Shown piece after piece: positions 1 to 13,147 of a stretch of DNA of 64,000 nt. The notes below the pieces were generated by a model that saw nothing but the letters and a program-made list of their open reading frames with translations, was not told where the DNA came from and did not search any database. Position numbers and translations under genes: made by a program. Position 1 is the first letter of the stretch; every line of letters begins with the position of its first letter. The stretch is from Gnetum montanum (taxonomy: Eukaryota > Streptophyta > Gnetopsida > Gnetales > Gnetaceae), in the NCBI GenBank assembly GCA_015680685.1, contig MNCI01005370.1, forward strand, positions 559,890 through 623,889, given 5' to 3'.

Positions 1-1099
1 ACTCCTTTGTTAATAAAAACTGGTAGCTACATTGGGCACACTGACTCCCAATACCATTGCATCAAAGGTGGAATATGAATCCACTTCTACAATTGCTGAC
101 CCTATGGAAACTAGTGTAGAGTTGTTGGAAGAATCTATATTATGGAATTAGGAAGAATCTATATTATGGAATTGATGCAAAACATAGCTTACAAGCTCCA
201 ATGAACTTCAAACTCCCTCAAGCAACTTCTTGTACACTTAGCACAAAATCTATACTTTTTGAACTTGCAAATTTATTTTCCATTGTAATAAAGTAGTAGT
301 TCATTATTGTTTAGATCTGATTTTATGTTTATTTTTGTGTCTTTTACCATTTTAGATTTGCAACTTTATTTTCATTTATGTTCTCATTTCCATTTATGTT
401 TATACCATCATTTTTGTTTACATTTCCATTTATGATCTCATTTACATTTCCATTTACATGGCCATTTTACACTTCTGTAAGTCCATGGGTGATCAGCTAG
501 ACCATCTAGAACACCTTAAATCCTATTTCTTGGAGGCCCTTGGGATTCGAGGCTAAAACTATTCTAGCACCTCAAACATTCCAGTTTTTGTTATAGTGAC
601 CAAGTTTTCTAGGTCCAATAGCAAGTTCAAGAAAGGTATAGATTTTGTGTTAGGTGCATGAGAAGTTTCTTGAAGGATTTTAAAGTCCATTGGAGCGGGC
701 TACTCTCAAAACCCATGATCTAGATACTTCCCAACTCTAGGTCCGAGCAACTCTACATTAGTTTTTACTAGAATTAGCAAATTTGGTTATGAATTGGTAT
801 TCCACCTTTGGTGTAATGGTATTATATTAGAGGCTCTCTACCCAACGTAGATACCAATTTTACTCAAATAGGTTGCAAGGCTCTCTTGGTTACAAAATGC
901 TTTTAGGGTTTGGAATAAGTTATGATGTTGTTATGCCAAAGTTGTGGAACTAGAATAAGGTCTCTATGTTTGGGTTTTATAGGTGTGGAATTTTTGTTTT
1001 TGGGGCCCATGCATCACTATCATGATTATTAATAGATTGATGTCAATTTGTAGGTTACAACAATTACAATTTCTTAGCATAGTTACCATTTCTAGTAAG
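1..1099. other. Unassigned AT-rich sequence
   Basis: I recognise no gene here. A 24-bp unit is tandemly duplicated at 127-150 and 151-174. A CATTT-rich low-complexity stretch lies at about 370-470. The segment may be the continuation of the LTR-like repeat that starts to match other copies near 1,100, but I could not align it. Confidence 0.4.
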
Positions 1100-1707
1100 T
1101 TGGAATACACCATAGCCACCAAAGCCCATCCATTTACTATAAATAGTAAATGGATTTTTGTGACTATACTAACACCATCCCAACTATGTTTCCCTTGGTG
1201 GACTACATTGAAATTTTTGATAAATGCTAGATACTATGAAAAATGTGGAAAATATTGGAAACTATAGAAACTATTGAAAATGTTATCTATGTTGGCCATG
1301 ATGCAATTGCTGAAGATTTGGGGTGACTACATTGGCCATTGTTGGGGAAATGGAAAATGGAAAATGTAAAATGGAAATGGAAATAGAAAATTCTATCAAT
1401 TCCATCTACACTAGGAAGTAGATGATTCTAGCATTGTTGCGGCTATCCTGCTACAAAAGCCCATGAAAATGCCAAAATTGGCCATTCCCAATGCATTTTC
1501 AACCTTCTCAAGCCTAAATATAAATATGAGATAACGTTTTTCACTTGGGAAGGAAATAAAAAATTTTAAGGTATTTTTTAGCCCCTAAAAGTTAATGTAT
1601 GCAAGATTGTAGCTCATGGACTACAAATTTTACATTTACAATAAAATCTTCCCTCAAATTGTGAAATGAAGGTTACAATTTGCAACATGAATTTTTGGTG
1701 GTGTTTA
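1100..1707 (-). repeat. Partial LTR of the X gypsy family
   Basis: This stretch resembles the upstream half of the LTR at 36,560-37,315 and, in reverse complement, 59,773-60,600. Shared landmarks are a near-palindrome of TTTACTAT and ATAGTAAA arms at about 1,134-1,154, a block beginning AAGCCTAAATATA near 1,511, and a right end GGTGTTTA matching GGTGTTTCA in the other copies. By comparison with the copy near 60 kb, which has a clear TATA box on the plus strand, this copy is minus-oriented. It directly abuts a plus-strand protease relic, so it may be a separate solo or truncated LTR insertion. Confidence 0.5.
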
Positions 1708-1759
1708 ACTACCGTTCCAAAAAATGTTGTTCTTCTAGGAGTCCCCTTATCTATTTGTA

Positions 1760-2657
1760 AATCATAGTAAATAATTTATTCAAGGCTCTACTAGACTTAG
1801 GTTCTAGAGTGAACTTAATTTCTCAAAATATGTATAAGACTTGGAACCTACCTCCACTCAAAAAATGCAACATAAAGTAGATCTTGTAGATTAGTCCATT
1901 ACTATTCCATTGAGATTGGTGAAGGATATTTTAAGCACCATCTATGGATGGTTATACCCAATATATTTCTTGATTAACCACATGCACAATTGTAAAGGGG
2001 ACTTCCCCATTATCATGGGAAAGGTTTGGCTTAGTACTATTAATGCCTAGATGCGGATATGAGATTATTCCTAGGAGATATCCATGGATAATGGATTTGG
2101 GAAGATAAAGGAGTGAGTTCCATGCATCACATATAGTGACATAGGGTGCCATTGCATGTAGAAAATATGGATCATAAAAAGCACATCTATCTAAGGATGT
2201 AATTAATATGTTGAAACATCAAGTGTTTAAAGGTGCCTATATGCAACAACCATAAAATAAGAAGGTATCCAATGGCTAATGATAGATAATAGTGCTGAAT
2301 CCATAGTCTGCATAAAACCAATAAAATTCCTCACAAGTGCTAGAGTAGATCCAACATCAACTCTCCCACAAAAATGAAGAAATGGATTGGGGGCAAATGG
2401 AAATCCTAAATGATTTCAAGCAGGAGCCCTTTAAACTTAAGACTTTATTAGTAATGTTAGAATATGCTTTTCTTAATAATGACAAGTTGATAATAATCAA
2501 TATCAATCTTGTCCAAGACTAGAAAAAGAAGCTATTGAAAGTAGTAAACAAATGGCCAATAGTTTGTGCATGGTCATATTATGAGCTAACAAGTATAGAT
2601 CCAACGATATGCTAGTATCAAATCTATCTAGATCTCTTTAATGAGTAGAAACTTTGG
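1760..2657 (+). pseudogene. Ty3/gypsy protease and PR-RT linker relic
   Basis: Frame-hopping translation shows a retropepsin-like region near 1,780-2,130: an active-site block reading LDLGSRVNLIS (canonical DTG altered to DLG), then LPPLKKCNIK, and later GDFPIIMGKVWL, which corresponds to the usual G-D-F-P-I-I-L-G-R-P-W motif. From about 2,430 to 2,620 the translation matches the linker ahead of gypsy RT (LEYAFLNNDK, then DPTIC). Stops interrupt it. It ends exactly where an LTR starts at 2,658. The expected next motif, RRLNP at the start of RT, reappears on the same strand at 55,830, so the two segments are probably one element split by a 53-kb nested block. Confidence 0.6.
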
Positions 2658-3659
2658 TGTTAGAAAAACCAAAAATCCTAGCATGTAATAGTTTTAAACC
2701 CAGATCCACAAGCCTCAAAAAAATATTTGAAGCACCTCAAATAGTCTTGTTGATCAATTGAAGACTTACTGGGATGAAATTGTGATGGAAAATAAACAAT
2801 AAAACACATAATAAATAGAACTAGTACCAAAGTAAATTATAGAAAATATGCAAAAAATTATAAATAATTTGTATTAATTTTGTGAAAAAATGAAAGGTTT
2901 AGAAAGTATAAGGTGAATAGTGCGTATCCTGCAATCCTTCCAAATGTAACTAGTTTATTTGTTTTGCAACAAGATCTTGGTACCTTAGGTGATTTGCTCT
3001 TTGAAATGACACTAGATTCTTGAATCTCTCTTTCTCAAAAGTCTCAAGGTTGAAACAGTTGCAAGAATCCAAAATTTCTAACAATGATACAAAATTTAAT
3101 TCAAATAGGTTATGAATGTCCTAATTTTTTACTAATATGATTTTTCCAAATTTCTACCAAATTTTTGACAAATTCTACAATATTTTTGGTGCTTTTGGTG
3201 AAAAAAATCTACAACATATAATGTACTAAGTTTTTTGACCTTTTGGGCATCAAATTAAACCATATTTGGCACTCTCACCATCCACAAAATATAGCATATT
3301 GACCACCTATGTATGAAGCTTTTCTTGTGAAATTTTGTAGCACATTTGGGCTATTCTCATAGCCCAAACTCCAATGTGTATGCCACCAAAGTTTTGGATT
3401 TTTAATACCCATTTTGATAATGTGTTATCATTTTGAGCCTTCACACATTAGATTAAATAAAATTTACAACTTGTGAACAATAAATTTCACTTTATACATT
3501 ACAAAATATTCAAAAATTTACACGAATAAGCCATAAGATAGGATTTTTGATGGAAAAATAGGTAATTATTTCTACCTTTAAATTCTCATAAAATTAAAAT
3601 AAATATTCTTAGCTATTAAGATTCTTATAAATAATATGTATTTTCTTTGATGTGTTTCA
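2658..3659 (-). repeat. 3' LTR of X-outer
   Basis: About 1,002 bp, starting TGTTAG and ending TTTCA. It matches 54,739-55,804 along its length, for instance AATAAATAGAACTAG, GATCTTGGTACCTTA, GAATCTCTCT and CACCATCCA in the same order. It lies beyond the integrase end of the minus-strand pol, as expected for a 3' LTR. Confidence 0.7.
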
Positions 3660-4815
3660 TAGGTTCCTCTTTGTTGGTGTTTGGAGGATTGACCTAAGAG
3701 ACATTAATAAAGAATAAAAAACACTGCCATAGGTTCATCACTAAGGCACTCTCTTCACACTTGATGTTGTAGCTATCAAACCATGCTCAGGAGTACTCAC
3801 AATGGTGAAATAAGGTCATGATGGAATGTTATCAGTTTTAGATGAGATGATGGCTATATTTGGCTATTGTAATGATCACTTTGGCTATTTGAATGACCAC
3901 ATTGAATAATAAGGAATTCCAAATGTTGACATCATTATCATGGCATGGTGACAATATTTCAATTGGCTGAAAATGTCTCTATGCTTCAAGCTTGAACTAC
4001 TGGTTACTTGATAATGTGTTAGAGTAACCAACACTTCATTCTTAGGATTCTTTGGCCATTTGGATCTTTTTCTTAGAGTCATTAATTTGAATGACTTCAA
4101 GATACATTGACCTCTCTTGCCTTTTCTAACAAGTTATTTTCCTAATTTTTTGTAGAGGTGAAACCTTCATTGGGTTTCATTGCCAATAATAAATTTTATT
4201 TTTTTTCTCATTTAATAAGATGTGTTATATTCAATGAACTTGATGGTAGAGCATGTCAAATTCGATGTTACATAAGCATGATGCATGGATGTTAAACATA
4301 GGTCTTTGTTGTTATCAAGGTAAGGAAGGTTATAGTTTGGCTACGAGGATATGGTTCAAGAGTAGTAATGGGAGTGATGTGAGGCAAGCATTATTGGAAA
4401 GGTCAAACAAGCTAATTGAATTTATGCATCAAGGTCATATAGTGACTCACTGTAGTAATGATTCATACCTTTTTAATGACTTTAGGCTCATCCTACAAGT
4501 ACAACTCTAAAAGGACAAGAAAACAAGTCAAAAAATACATGTGATTACAAGAGATTTACATAAGACCATATGATACAACTAGCAGATACAATCTACCATT
4601 GGTTACAAATGGTAAAACATGAGAAATTTATGTCATATTTAACATATTTGTACAAATTTTTAATAGCTTTGAGATGCCAAAAAGAAATAATGAGATGTTG
4701 CATAAGCTCACTTGTTGTCAGTGACCAAGGGTCATCAGTGTCAATCATTCATCCATGCTTGGAAACAAAGGCAAACAAAGAATTTAGAAAAACATGTTAG
4801 CATTAGATATAATAA
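3660..4815. other. Region between integrase and 3' LTR
   Basis: This is the minus-strand untranslated tail of X-outer between the integrase terminus and the 3' LTR. Short open frames at 4,253-4,510 and 4,570-4,800 on the plus strand show no motif that I recognise and are probably chance. Confidence 0.4.
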
Positions 4816-7800
4816 TTTTTTAGATAGAAATGGTTTACTAGATTGATCAACTCATTCTCATCCATGTATGCTAGCTTGAATTTTCTATTGTCATAAGCTT
4901 TGATGACCAAGAAAGATCCTTCCTAATTGGCTAAGAAGTTATCTACATATTCATGAACAACCTTAAGAATAAGATCTTCTTCCTTGACTTTCCATCTATT
5001 TAGATCATGATGATGCTCTTATTACTACCTCTCTTGATATTGTTCGATGTGAACAAGTGTTTGTATTTGCTGCTTCTTTACCAAATCAAGGTTAATGGTA
5101 TGTAGCTCCTTATTCTGCTCATCATTGATGAAGTCAGATAGACCTACCCTTAGTGATGGAACTTGCAATGCAAGAGGCAAAAAAACTTCAAATCCATAAA
5201 CAAGGCTATATAGGATGGCACCAATTACAATTCTAAAGATTTTCCTATAGGCCCAAAGTGCATATATGAGTTGTTCATGCCACTTGAACCTACTATTATT
5301 TAGCATATTTTTTAGAAGATCTATGATAACCTTATTACTAGCTTCAAATTGCTTATTAGCTTTTGGATAGTATGGTAATGAAAAGAAATGTTTGATGTTT
5401 ATTTGTTGATAAAAGTTTTACATTTCCTAGTTGTTGAACTATGATCCATTGTTCCTAACTATAGTTAGAGGTAAGTCAAAATGGGACACTATGCTTTCTA
5501 ATATGAATTTACAAACTTATATGGATGTTGTTTTCCTTAGAGGAATAATTTCAACTCACTTTGTAAAGTACTAAATTATGATGATGATAAAACTATGTCT
5601 TGCAAAATATTTGGGTATTATAGCTCTAATAATGTCAATCACCATCATTGAAATGGTAATGTGATGTGAGTAGTGTATAACTCGGTTAATGGTACATGTA
5701 TTAAGTTGCTATGCCATTGATAAATGTCATAATTTTTAACCTTATGCAAGTAGACACTTTCCATATAGGGCTAAGAGTATCCTAAGTATCTAATGTTTGT
5801 AGCCATGGCTCTAGATCATATATGTCCCCCACATATTCCCCTGTGAACCTACTCAAGGACTATATAGGCTTCTACTTTACCCAATCATACTAAGAATATG
5901 CCATCATGGGATCTTTAAAATACTGTGTTATTAGATACAATGACATATTATTATGATCTTTTATGTACAACATCCATATGAGAGGTAGCTAGGTTCTATG
6001 GAGGTTCACCAAGCACTAGGTAAAACTTAATGTTGTCATACCACTTTTGTTATGGAACATTATCAATAGTGGCTATAGAGGTTTCTTTAGTGTTTTGTAT
6101 AATGGGGGAAGCATAGTTATCCATCAAGGAAGATAACTTATTAAACACATATGTCATCACACTTAGGACTAAGGTTGTAATGACATTAGCTAAGGTGTTT
6201 TCTACTTGAGGTATGTGTTGTATGCCAATATCTATAAACTATAGCATGAGTTTTTTTTGCTAGGTCACAATAAGCCTGTAAATGTTTGGCTTTGCATGCA
6301 TAGATCTTAGTCACTTGGTTGAACATGCATGAATCATCTTTTATCATTAAACATGTGATTCCTTGATTATAAGATATCATCATTACTTTAACCTTTCATA
6401 TTATGCTATATTGCTGGTACATGAAAATTGGATATGATAAGCAAAAGATTAGATCTCACTAGACAGTGATATTATAATGACAATAGTAATGGTCCCATGG
6501 GTAGTTGAAGATCTATCAAAGTGTATGATGACCTCATATCCTTCAGGTACCTTGTTAAGCATGTTGACATGTTCATTAGGGAATTTAGGATCTAAGGTTG
6601 CATTATCCTCAACTAGGAATTTGTGAGTTAAGAGGCTATAGCTTGACCTTATGTTGAGGCTCCAGGAATTGAATGAAGGTCAAACTCAATTATTATGGCC
6701 TTCAAATAGGCTATTTGGATACTCTTGTATATATTAGTTGTTATGGCTCTTACTACATTATCTTTACATATGACATTGACTTGGCTCCTAAATAGGTAGT
6801 GTCTCAACTTATTTAAGGGAAAAACTAGGGCTATGTAATACTTCTTGACCTCTGTGTATTGGTAGCTATGCTCCATCATCTTATTTTTGATAGAGTAGAG
6901 AAACTATGACATGTTAGAGATTAAAAAGTATATGTAAAATGGTTTCTCCTTCTAATGTGGGTACATGGTTGGTGGTTGGAACAATTCTTGCTTACTTTTA
7001 TCAAATAATTTTTGGCATTATTTAGTCCACTCATAGTGAACTCCCTTCTTAAGCAAGTGTTGCATGGGTTGTAACTTATCTGTAAGCCTTGAGATGAATC
7101 AACTATTTCAATATACCTTGAAACCTTCACAAATTCTTAAGGTTAGTTGGTGCTACCAACATGGCTATGGATTTAACCTTATCAAGATCAACACATATCC
7201 CCCTACCTCAAATACTATGAAATCAAGCATCTTATCAGTTTTTGATGCTAAAGACACACTTCTTAGGATTGAGTCTAAGTTTTTATTTGATACCATGTTT
7301 GAGTACTAAATTGAAGTCATGTGCATGGTCATTTTCCATATTAAACTCCATGTCTATTTCATTAACATAATCATTAAGTAACCTTAGCATGTAGTCACTA
7401 AATATGTATGTCATAGCTCATTGATAGGTCACACTTGAAATCTTTAGATCAAATGACATCATGATATAATAAAAGGTTCCCCAAGGTATCATAAAGGTCA
7501 TGTAGAGTTAATGCTCTAGGTTTATCCTCACTCGGTTATCTCCTGAGAACCCATCCATGAAGGATAGTAAGGCATGGTCAGTCATAGTATCAATGAGTTG
7601 ATCAATACTATGGAGTGAAAAATATTCTTTAAAGATTACCTTATTAGGTCTTGAAAATCAATACAAATATGAATGCTCCCATTTTCTTGGGAACTATCAC
7701 AATGTTGGACACCTAATTAGCATAATTGACAACTTGGATGAAACCAAACTAGTAAAGTTTCTTTATCTCATCATAAATTGCCAAGGATAAATCTAGTCTA

Positions 7801-7870
7801 ACTTTGTGGACTTGTTGCTTAATAGGTTTTTTAGGGACTAAAAACGTTACTGGCTAGAACACCAAGAGGT
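4816..7870 (-). pseudogene. Ty3/gypsy RT-RNase H-integrase relic (X-outer)
   Basis: Read on the minus strand with stops and frame changes. Near 7,830 RT begins with HKVRLDLSLAIYDEIKKLY, then VVNYANVSN-like, a PWGTFYYIMMSFDL block and IFSDYMLRLLND; the usual YVDD site is degraded to a stop-V-N-E sequence. RNase H follows at about 6,880-6,650 (KLRHYLFRSQVNVICK). Integrase includes a WHEQLIYALWAYRKIFR block at about 5,280-5,230 and the C-terminal ANWEGSFLVIKAYDNRKFKL segment, closing with LKNYY near 4,816. All belong to known gypsy pol families. The relic cannot encode an active enzyme. Gag-protease of the same element lies far to the right, separated by the antisense gene and the arrays. Confidence 0.75.
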
Positions 7871-7999
7871 TTCTAGGTGTATAATCCTAACCACATGTCC
7901 AAGAAAGGGCCTGTTGGAGGTGGAGACAAGATCCTCTAAATGGTCTTGTTAATCAAATGAAGACTTACGGAAAGCAAATGGGAAACAATGCTAAGTGTT

Positions 8000-9475
8000 C
8001 ACATGGTGTTAATGGGGGTGAGTGTAGTGAAATTTTTCGATCATAAATGAAGATGTCAATGTGCTAGGAAGACCACTTAGGCATAGTTATGCATTAAAAC
8101 AATAGAAAATGTGAGTAAGATGCTGAAAAATGCAAGTAAAGATGCTGAAAAATGCAAGTAAAGATGCTGAAAATGCAAAGAAAGAGAAAGAGAGAGTGGA
8201 ACACCACCCCAAATGGGGTTGACCGTAGTTAACTCCAGAAGGGGTGAGAACACTAGTCTTGGGGATGTCTAGCCATGAAGACTGACATTCTACCATGGTT
8301 TGTGCTTGCTAGGTTGGCTGCCACAATGTGTAGTGGACTACAATGTCTTATGGTGAGCTACGGTGGTATGTAACTTTGCCTTTCTCTGGTTTGCTAGTGT
8401 TCCTTTGATTTTTGTTTACCCAAGATGCCAAAAATGGTCAAATTTTCCAACCCCTAAAACATTAATGGTGAGGGTATTATAGGACTAGGTCTTATGTGAA
8501 ATGTAGAGAGACTACCATATGGCTAAGGGGATGGATGAGACTACACTATCCCAATTACGCTCTCCATTGAATGTAGTAGTATTATGCTCTGCTCTACTTT
8601 GTTAGAATTTGTGAGATTGTGAGACTATGATTATGCTACCAACTACATGTTCATGTGTTGAAAAGACCACAAGGTACCTAAAAAATGCAACTTTGGAACT
8701 ACGCTCTCCACTATCTTGTGTGGGATCAAGCGTAGTTACAATTTGGGGATAAAAAAGGGGTACAACAAAGATGCATTTTTGCTAACTACACTTGTTGGAT
8801 GTGAGTTGGAGCTGAGCTAAATGCTGGTGCTATATTATAGAGGCCTTTGGAGGCTATTTTGGTTTACTATGCTTGACTACACTCTAGACTAGGGGAGAGC
8901 ATAGTCCAACACTTAGAAAATTTTGCAAAAAATGTGGTTTTATGCTAACTATGCTCTCCATGGGATGTTGACTACACTCCTAATTAGGGGTAAGTGTAGT
9001 TCCAGCACTTGGGAAAAAAGCTGAGGAAACTGGCTTCCAGTTTGACTATGCTTGACTATGCTCTAGGGTAGTAGAGAGTGTAGTCTTAGCACTTGGAGAA
9101 AATCTACCAAAATGGCACCTTCATACTGACTATGCTTGACTACACTCTGGGGTAGTGGAGATCATAGTTTTAGCACTTAGAAAAATTTTCAATAGCTAGC
9201 TTGACATTTAGAAAAATTTGCAAACTAGCCCTTGTGTTGACTATGCTCTCTATTGAGTTGACTACACTTTGGGGTAGGGAGAGCATAGTCCCAATACTTA
9301 GAAAATTTTTCTGCTTCTTGCTTTATGATTGCACTAAGACAAAATTGCAAAAAATTAGTTTTTTGAGAGAACTACACTCTCCATTGGGTTGACTACACTT
9401 TGGGGTAGTGGAAAGAATAGTCCTAGCAAAAATTTGTAGAAAGTGGCCTTGTGCTAACACTTAGGAAAATTTGCA
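8000..9475. repeat. Degenerate tandem array with dyad units
   Basis: Units contain a left arm of the type GACTACRCTCTC and a right arm GAGAGCATAGTC around a short G-rich loop (GGGGTAG). TTGACTAC/T anchors fall at 8,873, 8,968, 9,052, 9,136, 9,258 and 9,389, giving spacings of 84-131 bp. Less regular copies with CpG still present (ACTACGCTCTCC, AGCGTAGTT) occur near 8,540-8,740. The array lies between the RT start of X-outer and its other array. Confidence 0.65.
8112..8182. repeat. Three copies of a 22-bp repeat
   Basis: GATGCTGAAAAATGCAAGTAA-type units start near 8,119, 8,141 and 8,163, followed by an AAAGAGAG purine tract. Confidence 0.85.
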
Positions 9476-10079
9476 GTCAAGATGCTATAGCCCAAATTTG
9501 GTGGTGTTTAAGGTTTGATACTAGGGTTAAATATGATGTTATGTTGTAATAAACATGGATCTAATCCTAGCATATCTTTGTATGACTAAGCAAAGATTTT
9601 AATGTTATCCTAAAGGACTTTGGTGATTTCTTAGACCTATTGTGGTTTGAGTGAGAAACTTAGTTTTAGTATTTTCTCCTCACTATTGTGTGTTGTAATG
9701 GGAACCTCAAGTAGATATTCCTTAGTAATGTAACCAATATCAAGGTAAAGGATTTTAACTATGTACGTAGGCCATTCGAGGGACTTCTCTATTTAGGCTT
9801 CATGATCAAGTAGGCTCTCAAGCTCAAGATCTAGGTAATCAAGGTCAATGGATCATTCAACATCACCATAAGGTCCATCAAGGTTCAAAGGTAGGTTGAA
9901 TTTTACCCATGTTTACATGTTCTGATCTTGCATATTAACCAAAAGCATATTAAGTAGCATCTATGTGATAGATTTTTCTAAACAATATTAAGACGATGCA
10001 AAATAATATAGTAATAGAACACCATGGAGAACGACAATGTCAAAATATAGTAAAACAAGATACAATGAGGCCAAGTAAT
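9476..10079. other. Spacer without recognisable features
   Basis: AT-rich sequence of X-outer between two repeat regions. I see no coding signal. Confidence 0.4.
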
Positions 10080-10620
10080 GTTATAAATGATAAAAATTGA
10101 TACCAAATGATATCCAATTACATCAAATGATGTCGAACAATGTTGAGAAAGGTCCAATAATGTAGAAAATGATGCAAAATGACATTAAATTATAGCAAAT
10201 GATGGCAAAATAAGGTCAAACATGGTCTAATGACATAGAGATTATGAAAAATGATGTTAAATGATGAAAAAGGGCATCAAATGGGGTCAAAATGGTTTAA
10301 AATGATATCAAATGAAGTTGTAACAATGAAAAAAATGATGTTAAGTAATGAAAGATGATGTCAAAATGGTATAAAATGATTTTGAATGTTTTTCAACAAG
10401 GTCAAATGAAGTTAAAACTATGAAAAATGACACCAAATAATGGAAAATGATTCACAAAAGTGTCAAATAGGGCCAAACAAGGTTGAATGATGCCAAAAAC
10501 TAATACAATATATGATCAAATTACACCAAATGATATTTATAAATAATATCAAATGATACCAAATGAGATCAAATGAAGTTGATTAGGTCAAACAAGTTTG
10601 AGTAGGTTTAGAAATAGTAT
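10080..10620. repeat. Degenerate AATGATG/TCAAATGA low-complexity tract
   Basis: A long irregular run built of short words such as AAATGATGTCAAA, AATGATACCAAATGA and GAAAAATGATG, on average 10-16 bp apart. It looks like an old, mutated short tandem repeat. Confidence 0.7.
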
Positions 10621-10687
10621 AATTAATAATATTTTTTTCTTGGGTTTTTATGATTATAATAATAAAAAATATAATGAACATAGACTA

Positions 10688-10856
10688 TAAACTACCAAAA
10701 TAGGTGAAAAGTTGGAGAAAATGTGTTGCAAAGTATCAAAATAGGAAAAGAGCTAATGAAAATAGGTTGCAAACTATCAAAATTAGTAAAAAGATAGAGA
10801 AAATAGGTTGTGAATTGTTAAAATAATAAAAAAGCTAAAGAAATAGAAAAAATCTT
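10688..10856. repeat. 41-bp tandem repeat, about four copies
   Basis: Units of the type CAAACTATCAAAATAGG plus AAAAGA...GAAAATAGGTTG start near 10,688, 10,729, 10,770 and 10,811, with exact 41-bp steps. Confidence 0.75.
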
Positions 10857-11119
10857 CCAAAGAATAGAAATTTCTTGCAAAAATAGAAAAATATTATGAT
10901 AATTAGTAGTAAACTAGTAGAAAAGTTATTTTTTATTGTAAAAATAATTTAAAAAGATGAAAAATTATGTTCTTAATCCATAGATGTTTTTCATTCAATG
11001 TGTAGACAACTTGGGTTAGATTCTAGGCTTGTGGAACCCACTAGGATAGCTTGTAGTCACTCTAGGTCAGACTTTCAAAATGTGGGATCCATTGTGAAGG
11101 TGTTTGAGCTTGTTTTATC

Positions 11120-12560
11120 TTTGTTTTTAATGAAAAAGGCTTCATACATTGGTTCACATGTTGGCCTAATGTATGAGGCTTTTTTGCCAACATATAAGAG
11201 TCCTATGTGAGATTCAAGAAGGATTTTGACCAAGTTCTTAAAGCTTTAAGTCTCCTACTGCACTACATAGGGCTTGGTGGAGAAATGAGCTATTCTAGAG
11301 TTGTTTTGGGTAAGGTGAAGAGTTTTTAATTCACACATTGATCTATATGTTAGCCCAATGTATGGGGCTTAGCTTCCAACATATCAAACTTTTTTGATAA
11401 GTTTTTGGAAGGTTTCAACCAAGTGTTTGATCCTTTAAGACTCTCATGTTAGCACTAGGGATAAGGAGGTGAAATATGCATTTTTTTGAATTATAATATC
11501 CAAGATAAAGGTCTTCCAATGCCTGCACATTGGCTTATACATGGGTCAAACATGTGGGGCTTATGCTCTCTACATGTGAACATTCTTAGACTATTTTTTC
11601 GTGCTTTCAACTAGACTTTTGATACTCTAGGACTCCCATGGTAGTGCCTAGGGTTTTGATAGAAAATCTACAGTTTTTGACATTGTATAAGCCAAGATAG
11701 ACATTTTTTTAGCTCAAATTTTGGTTTATAGGCTGGACCAACATGTGAGGATTACATGCTCAATGTATAAATCAAATTTGGTAGTTTTATGGATTTTTTG
11801 ACTCAGGTTTTTGAGCTCTACAGCCATCAATGTTAGTGTCTAGGATTCTAAAGGGAGATCTGTAGTTTTGAGGTTGTTTTGATCATAGTTAATGCTTGAT
11901 TTGGCCCACACATTGGCTTGTAAATTAGCCCAATGTGTGGGACTTACATCACCAACATGTGGATTAAATTTAACAATTTTTAAATGTTTTTTGATAAGGT
12001 TTTAACTTCTCCAAGCTCCTAGTGCGACGACTATGGTTTTGAGAGAAATTTGAGGTTTTTGAAGCTATACTAATCAATTTCAAGGTTTTTTTTAATGTTC
12101 ACACGTTGGAATATATGTTGCTGCAATTCATGGGACTTAATTTTCAACATGTGATGTTAAAAAAAAAATTTCAGAGTTAAAAGGTTAATTTATAAGTTAA
12201 TTTTTCCTTCTAGATCTTATGGGTACTAACTGGCCATTATTGAGCAAATTTGGATGTGTCAAAACTTGGTTTAGGCTTTACACTTTAGCTTATACATTGA
12301 TCTAATTTTTGTGGCTTAATTCCCAACATGTGAACAAAATTTTGAAAAGTTTTATTAATTTCTAATAGGTTTTAAAAATTTTTAGATCTCTACATATGCA
12401 TATAGGATTTGGGGTAGGATTTGTAGTTTTTGGAATCATTCTTGGTAGGCATAAGGTCTTTTGGAAATGATTAGGTGTTTTAGAGGTGTCACAAATTTTT
12501 TTATATGTTGGCATAACATATATAGCTAAGGATTCCAACATACAAGCTTTAAACACTCAA
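11120..12560. repeat. ~190-bp tandem array with one inverted repeat per unit
   Basis: An ACATTGG-like anchor falls at 11,146, 11,335, 11,527, 11,718, 11,910, 12,103, 12,294 and 12,505, so the period is 189-193 bp with one longer last step. Each unit has an inverted repeat. The clearest is at 11,905-11,941: CCCACACATTGG and CCAATGTGTGGG, a perfect 12-bp stem around 13 nt. Units then share GGGGCTTA-like, CCAACAT, a T-rich tract ending GGTTT, and a GGTTTTGAGAG-like block. The array lies upstream of the first exon of the antisense gene. Confidence 0.8.
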
Positions 12561-13147
12561 TGTAGTAGGTTCCTTATGTGGATCTTTGGTGGTTGAAAAA
12601 CTTGCTAAAATCTTAAAGTTTGGTGGGATCCTCTAGAAAGTTGATGGTTGCGTTTAAGATGGTAAAGGATACAACCTCTAAATTTTGGCAAACATGTTAG
12701 AGGTTTTGTGTCAAACATATAACCAATATTCCTTGTTCTTTAAGTTGGTGTCGATGTTGGTTTGTAGAGCCCAATTTATAACATCAAAAATAGAAACTTT
12801 CCATTAGAACTTGACATACAAGGCTTGTTATCTCCTTAAATATCACTAAGATCAACATGAAGAATCTTTTCTTGATTTCCTAGAGGCTTTTTCCTCTCAA
12901 ATTTTGAAGCACTTAAAGATTGAAAGATTTTTTACATCAAACCCTAGTGCTAAAGTTATTTCCCTTCGAGTCTCCTAAGTGTGGTGTCTAGAATGTATAG
13001 TGGTGATTAAGGAACCAAATTTATCACATCCTCTTAAAAATATTGATATCAATTCATCTTCATTCATAATGTTAGGGTAATAGGGTAAGGATTTTTAGAC
13101 TTTTCTTCTACAACAATCAAGGTAAAGGTTTGAGGTTTTTGACAACA
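12561..13147. other. Sequence between array and antisense exon 1
   Basis: No ORF or repeat recognised. If the antisense gene model is right, its promoter should lie here or in the neighbouring array. No TATA box stands out. Confidence 0.35.
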
